A DNA stretch of 5,925 bases, from positions 35,416 through 41,340 of the forward strand of contig KL569506.1 of assembly GCA_000715685.1 (NCBI GenBank), written 5' to 3'. Under the pieces are notes generated by a model. It did not search any database, was not told where the DNA came from, and saw only the letters and a list, made by a program, of their open reading frames with translations. A program made the translations under genes and the position numbers. Source of the DNA: Streptomyces lilacinus (GTDB lineage Bacteria; Actinomycetota; Actinomycetes; Streptomycetales; Streptomycetaceae). Below, in pieces: positions 1 to 4,768 of this stretch; position 1 is the stretch's first letter, and every line of letters begins with the position of its first letter.

Positions 1-54
1 GGCTGCGGCCAGCCCTTCCGTATCCCCGAGGCGGCCGTCTCCATCGGCGGCTGA
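1..54 (+). CDS. C-terminal end of an unidentified upstream protein (partial)
   Basis: The window opens inside a reading frame whose last 17 residues read [17 protein letters not shown] before a TGA at 52-54. The codons end almost entirely in G or C, as expected for real Streptomyces coding sequence, and the frame closes just before a typical promoter/leader region. The fragment is too short to assign to a family, and no function is proposed. The single Cys in a Gly-Cys-Gly context could belong to a metal-binding tail, but nothing visible proves it. Confidence 0.5.
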   Translation, partial: GCGQPFRIPEAAVSIGG

Positions 55-55
55 G

Positions 56-98
56 TTCGGCGGCCCGGTGACGGTGTGGCACAATGGGTCGCTGTACT
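56..98 (+). promoter_or_regulatory. Candidate promoter(s) of the rpsP ribosomal operon
   Basis: Two overlapping housekeeping-type arrangements can be read in the gap before rpsP. One has CACAAT at 80-85 as a -10 element, with a poor TTCGGC (56-61) 18 bases upstream. The other has GTGACG (68-73, 4/6 to TTGACA) and TGTACT (93-98, 4/6 to TATAAT) separated by 19 bases. Either would give a leader of roughly 115-130 nt before the GTG start of rpsP at 221. The position is right for an operon promoter, but neither match is strong, so which one is used is unresolved. In the leader, ACGTGG (169-174) can pair with CCACGT (192-197) close to the ribosome-binding site. Confidence 0.35.
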
Positions 99-220
99 CG
101 ACAGTCGCACAGGACCCCTCTCTCCTTCCGGCTGACGCGTCCATCGGGCACCCGAGTACCGCAACCCCACGTGGCATCTCGTTGTGCCCAACCACGTCAA
201 GACCAGGAGACACCACTTCC

Positions 221-658
221 GTGGCAGTCAAGATCAAGCTGAAGCGTCTGGGCAAGATCCGTTCGCCTCACTACCGCATCGTCGTCGCCGACTCCCGTAC
301 CCGCCGTGACGGCCGGGCCATCGAGGAGATCGGTCTGTACCACCCGGTGCAGAACCCCTCGCGCATCGAGGTCAACAGCGAGCGTGCCCAGTACTGGCTG
401 AGCGTCGGCGCCCAGCCGACCGAGCCCGTCCTGGCCATCCTCAAGGTCACCGGCGACTGGCAGAAGTTCAAGGGTCTGCCGGCCCCCGCCCCGATGCTCG
501 TCGCCGAGCCGAAGAAGGACCACAGCGGTCTCTTCGACGCCGTCGTGAGCGCCGCGGACGAGACGAAGGGTGAGGCCATCACCCCGAAGGCGAAGAAGTC
601 GGAGAAGAAGGACGAGGCCGCCGAGGCTGCCGAGTCCGCTGAGTCGACCGAGGCCTGA
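221..658 (+). CDS. rpsP: 30S ribosomal protein S16
   Basis: Encodes the small-subunit ribosomal protein S16 (145 aa), which binds 16S rRNA and is needed for 30S assembly. The S16 core is residues 1-87. It begins [20 protein letters not shown] and contains the family signature [12 protein letters not shown]. The GTG start at 221 is chosen because the conserved N-terminus begins exactly there and AGGAG lies at 205-209, 11 bases upstream; the frame stays open upstream to 68, but that part has no S16 character. The protein is much longer than the roughly 82-aa E. coli S16. The extra C-terminus, from about residue 120, is a Lys/Glu/Ala-rich tail ([17 protein letters not shown]), a type of extension common in actinobacterial S16 and probably disordered. 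It is the first gene of the operon; khpA follows after 2 bases. Confidence 0.98.
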   Translation: MAVKIKLKRLGKIRSPHYRIVVADSRTRRDGRAIEEIGLYHPVQNPSRIEVNSERAQYWLSVGAQPTEPVLAILKVTGDWQKFKGLPAPAPMLVAEPKKDHSGLFDAVVSAADETKGEAITPKAKKSEKKDEAAEAAESAESTEA

Positions 659-660
659 GG

Positions 661-900
661 ATGCTCGAGGAGGCCCTTGAGCACCTCGTGAAGGGCATCG
701 TCGACAACCCCGACGACGTGCAGATCGCCTCGCGCAATCTGCGTCGTGGGCGGGTGCTGGAGGTCCGGGTCCACCCCGACGACCTCGGCAAGGTGATCGG
801 CCGCAACGGTCGCACCGCGCGCGCCCTGCGCACCGTCGTGGGCGCCATCGGCGGCCGTGGCATCCGCGTCGACCTCGTCGACGTGGACCAGGTCCGCTGA
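661..900 (+). CDS. khpA: KH-domain RNA-binding protein KhpA
   Basis: A 79-aa protein consisting of essentially one KH RNA-binding domain. The signature GxxG loop is G47-R48-N49-G50 inside KVIGRNGRTARALRTVV, followed by the last helix and the strand IRVDLVDVD. Size, motif and position between rpsP and rimM match the KhpA family (YlqC in Bacillus). Known members pair with KhpB/Jag and bind RNA, influencing cell division or envelope functions in Firmicutes; the role in Streptomyces is inferred by family only. ATG at 661 is 2 bases after the rpsP stop, and the Shine-Dalgarno GAGG (650-653) lies in the rpsP coding end, so the two genes are probably translationally coupled. It is followed by a strong hairpin at 921-953. 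Confidence 0.93.
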   Translation: MLEEALEHLVKGIVDNPDDVQIASRNLRRGRVLEVRVHPDDLGKVIGRNGRTARALRTVVGAIGGRGIRVDLVDVDQVR

Positions 901-920
901 GAAGCGGTTGAAGCACCGGC

Positions 921-953
921 ACGGGCCGGGAAGGATTCTCCTTCCCGGCCCGT
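921..953 (+). terminator. Perfect GC-rich hairpin between khpA and rimM (attenuator or terminator)
   Basis: The 14-base arm ACGGGCCGGGAAGG (921-934) is exactly repeated as its reverse complement at 940-953, with a 5-base spacer ATTCT. One more A-T pair (935/939) would leave a 3-base loop. There is no run of T after the stem, only scattered T in 953-964, so it resembles the U-poor hairpins common in actinobacteria rather than a classical intrinsic terminator. Because rimM and trmD follow in the same direction with no obvious strong promoter between, partial termination, RNA processing or 3'-end protection of the rpsP-khpA message are all possible. Confidence 0.7.
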
Positions 954-991
954 TGTCGCGTTCGTAGAGCACAGGTGAGAAGGATGAGAGC

Positions 992-1567
992 GTGCAGCTG
1001 GTAGTCGGGAGGATCGGCCGCGCCCACGGCATCAAGGGCGAGGTCACCGTAGAGGTGCGCACGGACGAGCCCGAGCTGCGGCTCGGACCCGGTGCCGTGC
1101 TGGCCACGGACCCCGCCGGCGTGGGGCCGCTGAAGATCGAGACCGGTCGGGTGCACAGCGGACGGCTGCTGCTGCGCTTCGCCGGCGTGGCCGACCGCAA
1201 CGCCGCCGAGGCGCTGCGCAACACGCTGCTGATCGCCGACGTCGACCCGGACGAGACTCCCGAGGACCCCGAGGAGTTCTACGACCACCAGCTGATGGAC
1301 CTCGACGTCGTCACCGTCGACGGCACGCCCGTCGGCCGGATCACGGAGATCGCCCACCTGCCGTCGCAGGACCTCTTCATCGTGGAGCGCCCCGACGGCG
1401 GCGAGGTGATGATCCCCTTCGTCAACGAGATCGTCGTGGAGATCGACCTGGACGGGCAGCGGGCCGTCGTCGACCCGCCGCGCGGCCTGCTCGACAGCGA
1501 CCAGGCCGAGGTCGCGAGCGCGCGCGACGAGGACGCCTCCGACGAGGGCACGGAGGGCGACGCCTGA
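992..1567 (+). CDS. rimM: Ribosome maturation factor RimM
   Basis: A 191-aa protein that binds S19 on the 30S subunit and helps mature the 16S rRNA head and 3' end. The N-terminal RimM domain carries the signature [14 protein letters not shown] (residues 5-18). A PRC-barrel domain starts at about residue 94 with [13 protein letters not shown] and runs through IPFVNEIV to the family's closing motif DPPRGLL (161-167). The last 24 residues form an acidic tail ([13 protein letters not shown]) that goes beyond the typical end of the family. GTG at 992 is preceded by GAAGGA (979-984) with 7 bases spacing; the nearby ATG at 984 is out of frame and closes after six codons. The stop TGA overlaps the ATG of trmD by one base (TGATG), indicating coupled translation. 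Confidence 0.96.
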   Translation: MQLVVGRIGRAHGIKGEVTVEVRTDEPELRLGPGAVLATDPAGVGPLKIETGRVHSGRLLLRFAGVADRNAAEALRNTLLIADVDPDETPEDPEEFYDHQLMDLDVVTVDGTPVGRITEIAHLPSQDLFIVERPDGGEVMIPFVNEIVVEIDLDGQRAVVDPPRGLLDSDQAEVASARDEDASDEGTEGDA

Positions 1568-2382
1568 TGCGCCTCGACGTCGTCACGATCTTCCCCGAGT
1601 ACCTCGAGCCGCTGAACGTCTCGCTCGTCGGCAAGGCCCGCGCGCGCGGTCAGCTGGACGTCCGCGTGCACGACCTGCGCTCCTGGACGCACGACAAGCA
1701 CAACACCGTCGACGACACTCCGTACGGCGGCGGTCCCGGCATGGTCATGAAGCCCGAGCCCTGGGGCGAGGCGCTGGACTCGATCATCGAATCCGGCGCG
1801 GAGGGCGCGCGGCCCGTCATCGTCGTCCCGACGCCCAGCGGCAAGCCCTTCACCCAGGAGCTCGCCGTCGAGCTGTCCGAGGCGCCGTGGCTGATCTTCA
1901 CCCCCGCGCGCTACGAGGGCATCGACCGCCGCGTCATCGAGGAGTACGGCGACCGCTTCGACGTCCGCGAGGTCTCCATCGGCGACTACGTGCTGGCCGG
2001 CGGCGAGGCCCCCGTGCTCGTCATGGTCGAGGCCATCGCCCGGCTGCTGCCCGGCGTCCTCGGCAACGCCGAGTCGCACCGCGACGACTCCTTCGCCCCC
2101 GGCGCCATGGCCGACCTGCTCGAGGGCCCCGTCTACACCAAGCCGCCGGAGTGGCGCGGCCGGGGCATCCCCGACGTGCTGCTCAGCGGCCACCACGGCA
2201 AGATCGCCCGCTGGCGCCGCGACGAGGCGTTCCGGCGTACGACCGCGAACCGGCCGGACCTCATCGAGCGTGCCGACCCCGCGGCCTTCGACAAGAAGGA
2301 CCGCGAGATGCTCTCGATCCTGGGCTGGGCCCCCGGCCCCGACGGCCGATTTGGGTCAGTGGCCGAGGTCGTGGAAGAATAA
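1567..2382 (+). CDS. trmD: tRNA (guanine37-N1)-methyltransferase TrmD
   Basis: A 271-aa SPOUT-class enzyme that uses S-adenosylmethionine to methylate N1 of G37 next to the anticodon, preventing +1 frameshifting. Visible hallmarks are the start [12 protein letters not shown], the stretch DDTPYGGGPGMVMKPEP (49-65), the trefoil-knot SAM site (PTPSGKPF 88-95; TPARYEGID 112-120; SIGDYVLAGGE 137-147), R159 in ARLLPGVLG, and D174 in HRDDSF. R159 and D174 are spaced like Arg154 and Asp169 of the E. coli enzyme, where the Asp is the catalytic residue. The C-terminal tRNA-binding part has PPEWRGRGIPDVLLSGHH (193-210). ATG at 1567 overlaps the rimM stop, with Shine-Dalgarno GGAGG at 1552-1556. The last codons (from 2347) suddenly use rare AT-ending forms and appear to carry the rplS promoter. 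Confidence 0.98.
   Translation: MRLDVVTIFPEYLEPLNVSLVGKARARGQLDVRVHDLRSWTHDKHNTVDDTPYGGGPGMVMKPEPWGEALDSIIESGAEGARPVIVVPTPSGKPFTQELAVELSEAPWLIFTPARYEGIDRRVIEEYGDRFDVREVSIGDYVLAGGEAPVLVMVEAIARLLPGVLGNAESHRDDSFAPGAMADLLEGPVYTKPPEWRGRGIPDVLLSGHHGKIARWRRDEAFRRTTANRPDLIERADPAAFDKKDREMLSILGWAPGPDGRFGSVAEVVEE
2351..2380 (+). promoter_or_regulatory. Likely rplS promoter inside the 3' end of trmD
   Basis: TTGGGT (2351-2356) and AAGAAT (2375-2380) are separated by 18 bases and resemble the Streptomyces housekeeping pattern TTGACR / TAGRRT, with a 5/6 match at -10 and 3/6 at -35. The elements lie in the trmD codons for Arg-Phe-Gly-Ser and Glu-Glu-stop. These use CGA, TTT, TCA, GAA, GAA and TAA, forms otherwise scarce in this gene, as if the DNA rather than the protein were under selection. 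Transcription would start near 2387 and give a leader of about 125 nt before rplS. Confidence 0.5.
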
Positions 2383-2511
2383 GCCGTTGCCTTGCGCCCG
2401 GTGACGCCCCTGCCACAGGGGGAACGACGTCCGCCCGGCGCGTGGGCACCACTCCACTTTCAGCACGAGTACCGCTGATGACCTGTGGCATCAGCGAGGA
2501 AGCAGACCTTC
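2383..2511 (+). promoter_or_regulatory. rplS leader with small hairpins before the ribosome-binding site
   Basis: This 129-base untranslated stretch separates trmD from rplS, in contrast to the tightly packed genes before it. It holds a small hairpin CCCCTG/CAGGGG (2407-2412 with 2416-2421). GACG (2403-2406) could extend this hairpin by pairing with CGTC (2428-2431) across a bulge. A second hairpin, GCTGATG (2474-2480) paired with CATCAGC (2489-2495), has an 8-base loop. The second stem ends directly against the Shine-Dalgarno GAGGA (2496-2500), where folding or protein binding could influence translation. L19 leader structures with autoregulatory roles are known in some other bacteria; membership in such a family is not shown here. 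Confidence 0.4.
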
Positions 2512-2862
2512 ATGTCCAACCGTCTTGCCGGCGTCGACACCGCTTCGCTGCGTACCGACATCCCGGCCTTCCGTCCCGGTGACACCGTGAACGTCCACGT
2601 TCGCGTCATCGAGGGCAACCGCTCCCGTATCCAGCAGTTCAAGGGTGTTGTCATCCGCCGCCAGGGTTCGGGCGTCAGCGAGACCTTCACGGTCCGCAAG
2701 GTCTCCTTCTCCGTCGGCGTCGAGCGCACCTTCCCGGTGCACAGCCCGATCTTCGAGAAGATCGAGCTCGTCACCCGCGGTGACGTCCGTCGCGCCAAGC
2801 TGTACTACCTCCGCGAGCTGCGCGGCAAGGCCGCGAAGATCAAGGAGAAGCGCGACAACTGA
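2512..2862 (+). CDS. rplS: 50S ribosomal protein L19
   Basis: A 116-aa large-subunit protein located at the 30S-50S interface. The sequence is strongly typical of L19: [20 protein letters not shown] followed by [20 protein letters not shown], then [16 protein letters not shown] and the basic C-terminus [23 protein letters not shown] at 2512 is chosen because it gives the normal L19 N-terminus ([14 protein letters not shown]) and has AGGA at 2497-2500, 11 bases upstream. A GTG at 2485 is in frame but would place the Shine-Dalgarno and hairpin inside the coding region. The long gap to trmD and the promoter-like elements in trmD suggest independent expression in addition to read-through from the operon. 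The stop is 45 bases before sipW. Confidence 0.98.
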   Translation: MSNRLAGVDTASLRTDIPAFRPGDTVNVHVRVIEGNRSRIQQFKGVVIRRQGSGVSETFTVRKVSFSVGVERTFPVHSPIFEKIELVTRGDVRRAKLYYLRELRGKAAKIKEKRDN

Positions 2863-2879
2863 GCGTCTCACCGGCGTCC

Positions 2880-2907
2880 CGGACCGGCCGGATAGGCTCT
2901 CGGTCCG
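2880..2907 (+). promoter_or_regulatory. sipW promoter -10 box framed by a 7-bp inverted repeat
   Basis: TAGGCT at 2893-2898 fits the actinobacterial -10 pattern TANNNT, close to TAGRRT, and is followed by only 9 bases before the sipW ATG. No convincing -35 element is visible at the usual distance. The box is flanked by the perfect inverted repeat CGGACCG (2880-2886) and CGGTCCG (2901-2907), whose second arm abuts the start codon. As DNA this could be an operator, with arm centres 21 bp apart. In a read-through transcript from rplS it could form a hairpin next to the sipW start. The -10 box is reasonably supported; the operator role is inference. Confidence 0.45.
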
Positions 2908-3750
2908 ATGGACACCGACGCACAGCTCGCACAGCTCCCGGAGCGCGACCGCTCTCCTCACCCCGCACAGGGGGAGGAGCAGGGGTCGCGCTCCGCGCGT
3001 TTTCCCGCCCGTCTCGCCCCCCGGGCGGCCTGGCGCGCGGCACGGCGGTGGTACGGCGGCGGCGGTCCGCTGCGCCGCACCGGACTGCTGCTGCTCACCT
3101 GCCTGGTCACGCTGCTGCTGGTCAGCAGCTATCTGGTGCAGCCCTTCCTGATCCCCAGCGGATCGATGAAGAACACCCTCCGGGTCGGCGACCGGGTGCT
3201 CGTCAACAAGCTCGCCTATCGCTTCGGCGACGAGCCGCGCCGGGGCGACGTGATCGTCTTCGACGGCACCGAGTCGTTCGTGCAGGACGTGCCGGAGGAG
3301 AACGCGGTGACGACGCTGATCCGCAAGGGCGCGTCCGCCGTCGGGCTGATGCGGCCGGCGGAGACCGACTACATCAAGCGGGTCGTGGGCGTCGGCGGCG
3401 ACCGGGTCCGCTGCTGCGACAAGTGGGGTCGGCTGGAGGTCAACGGCACGCCGGTGCTGGAGGACTACCTCTTCCCCGGTGATGTTCCTTCCCAAGTGCC
3501 GTTCGACATCGTGGTGCCGCAGGGCAAGCTATGGGTCATGGGTGACCATCGCAGTGACTCCCGTGACTCCCGTGACCATCTGGGCGAGCCCGGGGGCGGC
3601 ACCGTCCCGGTCGGGCGGGTCATCGGGCGCGCCGACTGGATCGGCTGGCCGCTGGGGCGGATCCGTTCGCTGCGGCGGACCGACGCCTTCGACGCCGTAC
3701 CGGCCGCGCCGGCGGGGGCCGCGGGGGCGCTCGGCGGCCGGCATGGGTAG
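2908..3750 (+). CDS. sipW: Type I signal peptidase, SipW type
   Basis: A 280-aa membrane-bound serine/lysine protease that cuts signal peptides from exported proteins on the outer face of the membrane. An Arg-rich cytoplasmic N-terminus (1-57) precedes a single membrane segment at about 60-82. The S26 boxes follow in order: PSGSM with nucleophile S86, GDRVLVNKL (94-102), KRVVGVGGD with general-base K157, and GDHRSDSRDSR (212-222). The Lys marks it as the bacterial P-type enzyme, unlike Bacillus SipW, which shares only the name. The end is Ala/Gly-rich without a convincing second membrane segment. Vicinal cysteines (169-170) follow the Lys box, and Asp replaces the Tyr that SipX and SipY have after the last box. 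No good Shine-Dalgarno precedes ATG 2908, but a -10 box lies 9 bases upstream, suggesting a leaderless or nearly leaderless message. It overlaps sipX by 8 bases. Confidence 0.95.
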   Translation: MDTDAQLAQLPERDRSPHPAQGEEQGSRSARFPARLAPRAAWRAARRWYGGGGPLRRTGLLLLTCLVTLLLVSSYLVQPFLIPSGSMKNTLRVGDRVLVNKLAYRFGDEPRRGDVIVFDGTESFVQDVPEENAVTTLIRKGASAVGLMRPAETDYIKRVVGVGGDRVRCCDKWGRLEVNGTPVLEDYLFPGDVPSQVPFDIVVPQGKLWVMGDHRSDSRDSRDHLGEPGGGTVPVGRVIGRADWIGWPLGRIRSLRRTDAFDAVPAAPAGAAGALGGRHG

Positions 3751-4768
3751 CCGGGGCCGTACCGGCGTCCGCGAGGACCCGGCGACGCGTACGGGCCCGC
3801 CGACCGCGCCCGGCACCGGGGGCAGGGCGGCCCGGCGGAAGGCCGCGCGGCGGATGAAGCGGCGCCGGCGCCGGTCCGTGGTCAAGGAGGTGCCGATCCT
3901 CATAGGTGTGGCCATCCTGATCGCGGTGGTGCTGAAGTCCTTCCTGGTGCAGGCGTTCGTGATTCCGTCCGGCTCCATGGAGCAGACCATCCGCATCGGC
4001 GACCGGGTGCTGGTCGACAAGCTGACGCCCTGGTTCGGGTCCCGGCCGCAGCGCGGGGACGTGGTGGTCTTCACCGACCCCGGCGGCTGGCTCGAGGGCC
4101 GGCAGGGCGGATCCGACGGCGACCCGCTGGTGTTCCGGGAGGGCAAGCAGTTGCTCACCAAGATCGGCCTGCTTCCGTCGGCGGACGAGCAGGACCTGAT
4201 CAAACGCGTGGTCGCGGTCGGCGGCGATACGGTCAAGTGCTGCGACAAGGACGGCAAAATCACGGTCAACGGAACGCCGCTCGACGAACCGTACATTCAC
4301 CCCGGCAACCCGCCCTCGAAGCTGAAGTTCGAGGTGACCGTCCCTCCGGGGCGGCTCTTCGTGATGGGCGACCACCGCTCGGACTCGGCGGACTCCCGCT
4401 ACCACCTGGACGAGCCGGGACAGGGCACCATCGACGAAAAGCAGGTGGTGGGGCGTGCGGTGGTGATCGCCTGGCCGCTGGGTCACTGGCGGACGCTGGC
4501 GGAACCGGAGGCGTACGCTTCGGTGCGGGACGCGCCGCGTGCGGGGACGCGAGCAGACGGTTCGCCGCATAGTGTGTCCTCCATGGATCAAGAAGGATTG
4601 ATCCGGCTCCCGACCCCTGCGGAACTCCCGCTCGTTATGGGAGTGGTGGGCCTGCGTCGTATGTACGACAGGCAGCAGCGTGGAGTGAGGAGTGGATGTG
4701 GGGGATTTGGCGGTCGGCGCACGTTCCGGTCACGGAGAGCCCGAAAGGCGCCCCGGGCGGACGGATGA
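3743..4768 (+). CDS. sipX: Type I signal peptidase, SipX type
   Basis: A 341-aa signal peptidase paralogous to its neighbours. A very basic N-terminus (MKRRRRRS at 38-45) precedes the membrane anchor at about 51-73. The S26 boxes are PSGSM with nucleophile S78, GDRVLVDKL (86-94), KRVVAVGGD with base K154, and GDHRSDSADSR (209-219). Cysteines 166-167 match the CC pair of SipW. The tail (281-341) contains a short hydrophobic stretch (ELPLVMGVVGL, followed by RRMYDRQQR) that may be a degenerate C-terminal anchor, then about 30 Arg/Gly-rich residues. ATG 3743 overlaps the sipW stop and implies coupling but has no clear Shine-Dalgarno. M38 (ATG 3854, GGAAGG upstream) is an alternative start. The tail overlaps sipY by 71 bases, and its codon bias is unusually weak, so the region may double as regulatory DNA. 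Confidence 0.93.
   Translation: MGSRGRTGVREDPATRTGPPTAPGTGGRAARRKAARRMKRRRRRSVVKEVPILIGVAILIAVVLKSFLVQAFVIPSGSMEQTIRIGDRVLVDKLTPWFGSRPQRGDVVVFTDPGGWLEGRQGGSDGDPLVFREGKQLLTKIGLLPSADEQDLIKRVVAVGGDTVKCCDKDGKITVNGTPLDEPYIHPGNPPSKLKFEVTVPPGRLFVMGDHRSDSADSRYHLDEPGQGTIDEKQVVGRAVVIAWPLGHWRTLAEPEAYASVRDAPRAGTRADGSPHSVSSMDQEGLIRLPTPAELPLVMGVVGLRRMYDRQQRGVRSGCGGFGGRRTFRSRRARKAPRADG
4570..4582 (+). promoter_or_regulatory. Promoter-like -10 box near the 3' end of sipX
   Basis: TAGTGT (4570-4575) matches TAGRRT at five of six positions and lies 7 bases before an ATG at 4583 that is in frame with sipX. This is the spacing seen for actinobacterial leaderless starts. No good -35 is visible (weak GGGACG at 4544-4549, 20 bases away). 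It could drive sipY with a leader of about 115 nt, or an internal start giving the last 61 residues of SipX. S. lividans sipW-sipX-sipY is reported as one operon, so any promoter here would be additional. Confidence 0.25.
4585..4604. repeat. Perfect 7-bp inverted repeat in the sipX tail
   Basis: GGATCAA (4585-4591) and TTGATCC (4598-4604) are exact reverse complements with a 6-base spacer GAAGGA. It lies immediately downstream of the TAGTGT box, in a stretch where sipX uses many AT-ending codons. Its geometry would suit a dimeric repressor site or a small RNA hairpin. The repeat is seen directly; its function is unknown. Confidence 0.45.
4656..4669. repeat. 14-bp palindrome 29 bases upstream of sipY
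   Basis: GTCGTA (4656-4661) and TACGAC (4664-4669) are exact reverse complements around a 2-base centre TG. CCT (4651-4653) and AGG (4670-4672) can add three pairs if two bases bulge. It sits shortly before the sipY Shine-Dalgarno and within codons of sipX. The palindromic form suggests an operator, but a chance occurrence in GC-rich DNA cannot be excluded. Confidence 0.4.
4688..4692 (+). promoter_or_regulatory. Ribosome-binding site that decides the sipY start
   Basis: AGGAG at 4688-4692 is 5 bases before GTG 4698. The alternative in-frame GTG at 4692 overlaps this motif and would have to rely on the weaker GGAG at 4682-4685. This favours 4698 as the start, shortening the protein by two residues. 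Confidence 0.6.

Noticed and set aside
68..220. Upstream extension of rpsP from GTG 68 (51 extra residues)
   Set aside because: The S16 family starts exactly at GTG 221 with a Shine-Dalgarno at 205-209, and the extra residues have no S16 similarity and cover the promoter region.
984..1004. ATG start just before rimM
   Set aside because: It is out of frame with rimM and reaches a stop after six codons. The GTG at 992 gives the conserved RimM N-terminus.
197..1357. Long minus-strand open frame (386 aa) opposite rpsP, khpA and rimM, and similar ones at 1279-2196, 2491-3495 and 4635-5867
   Set aside because: These are mirror frames of genes with GC-saturated third positions. Their translations are low-complexity, show no recognisable family and lie opposite well-identified conserved genes.
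1887..2582. Plus-strand open frame overlapping trmD and rplS (231 aa)
   Set aside because: It is the Arg/Pro/Gly-rich alternative frame of trmD, without a ribosome-binding site or any family feature.
3542..3580. Tandem GTGACTCCC repeat flanked by GTGACCATC copies in sipW
   Set aside because: It encodes the conserved DSRDSR catalytic box, and SipX and SipY have the same length there, so it reflects codon choice in a repetitive peptide rather than an inserted repeat or mobile site.
3479..3742. Open frame upstream of sipX inside sipW (88 codons)
   Set aside because: It is an out-of-frame shadow of sipW. SipX-like sequence begins only after ATG 3743.
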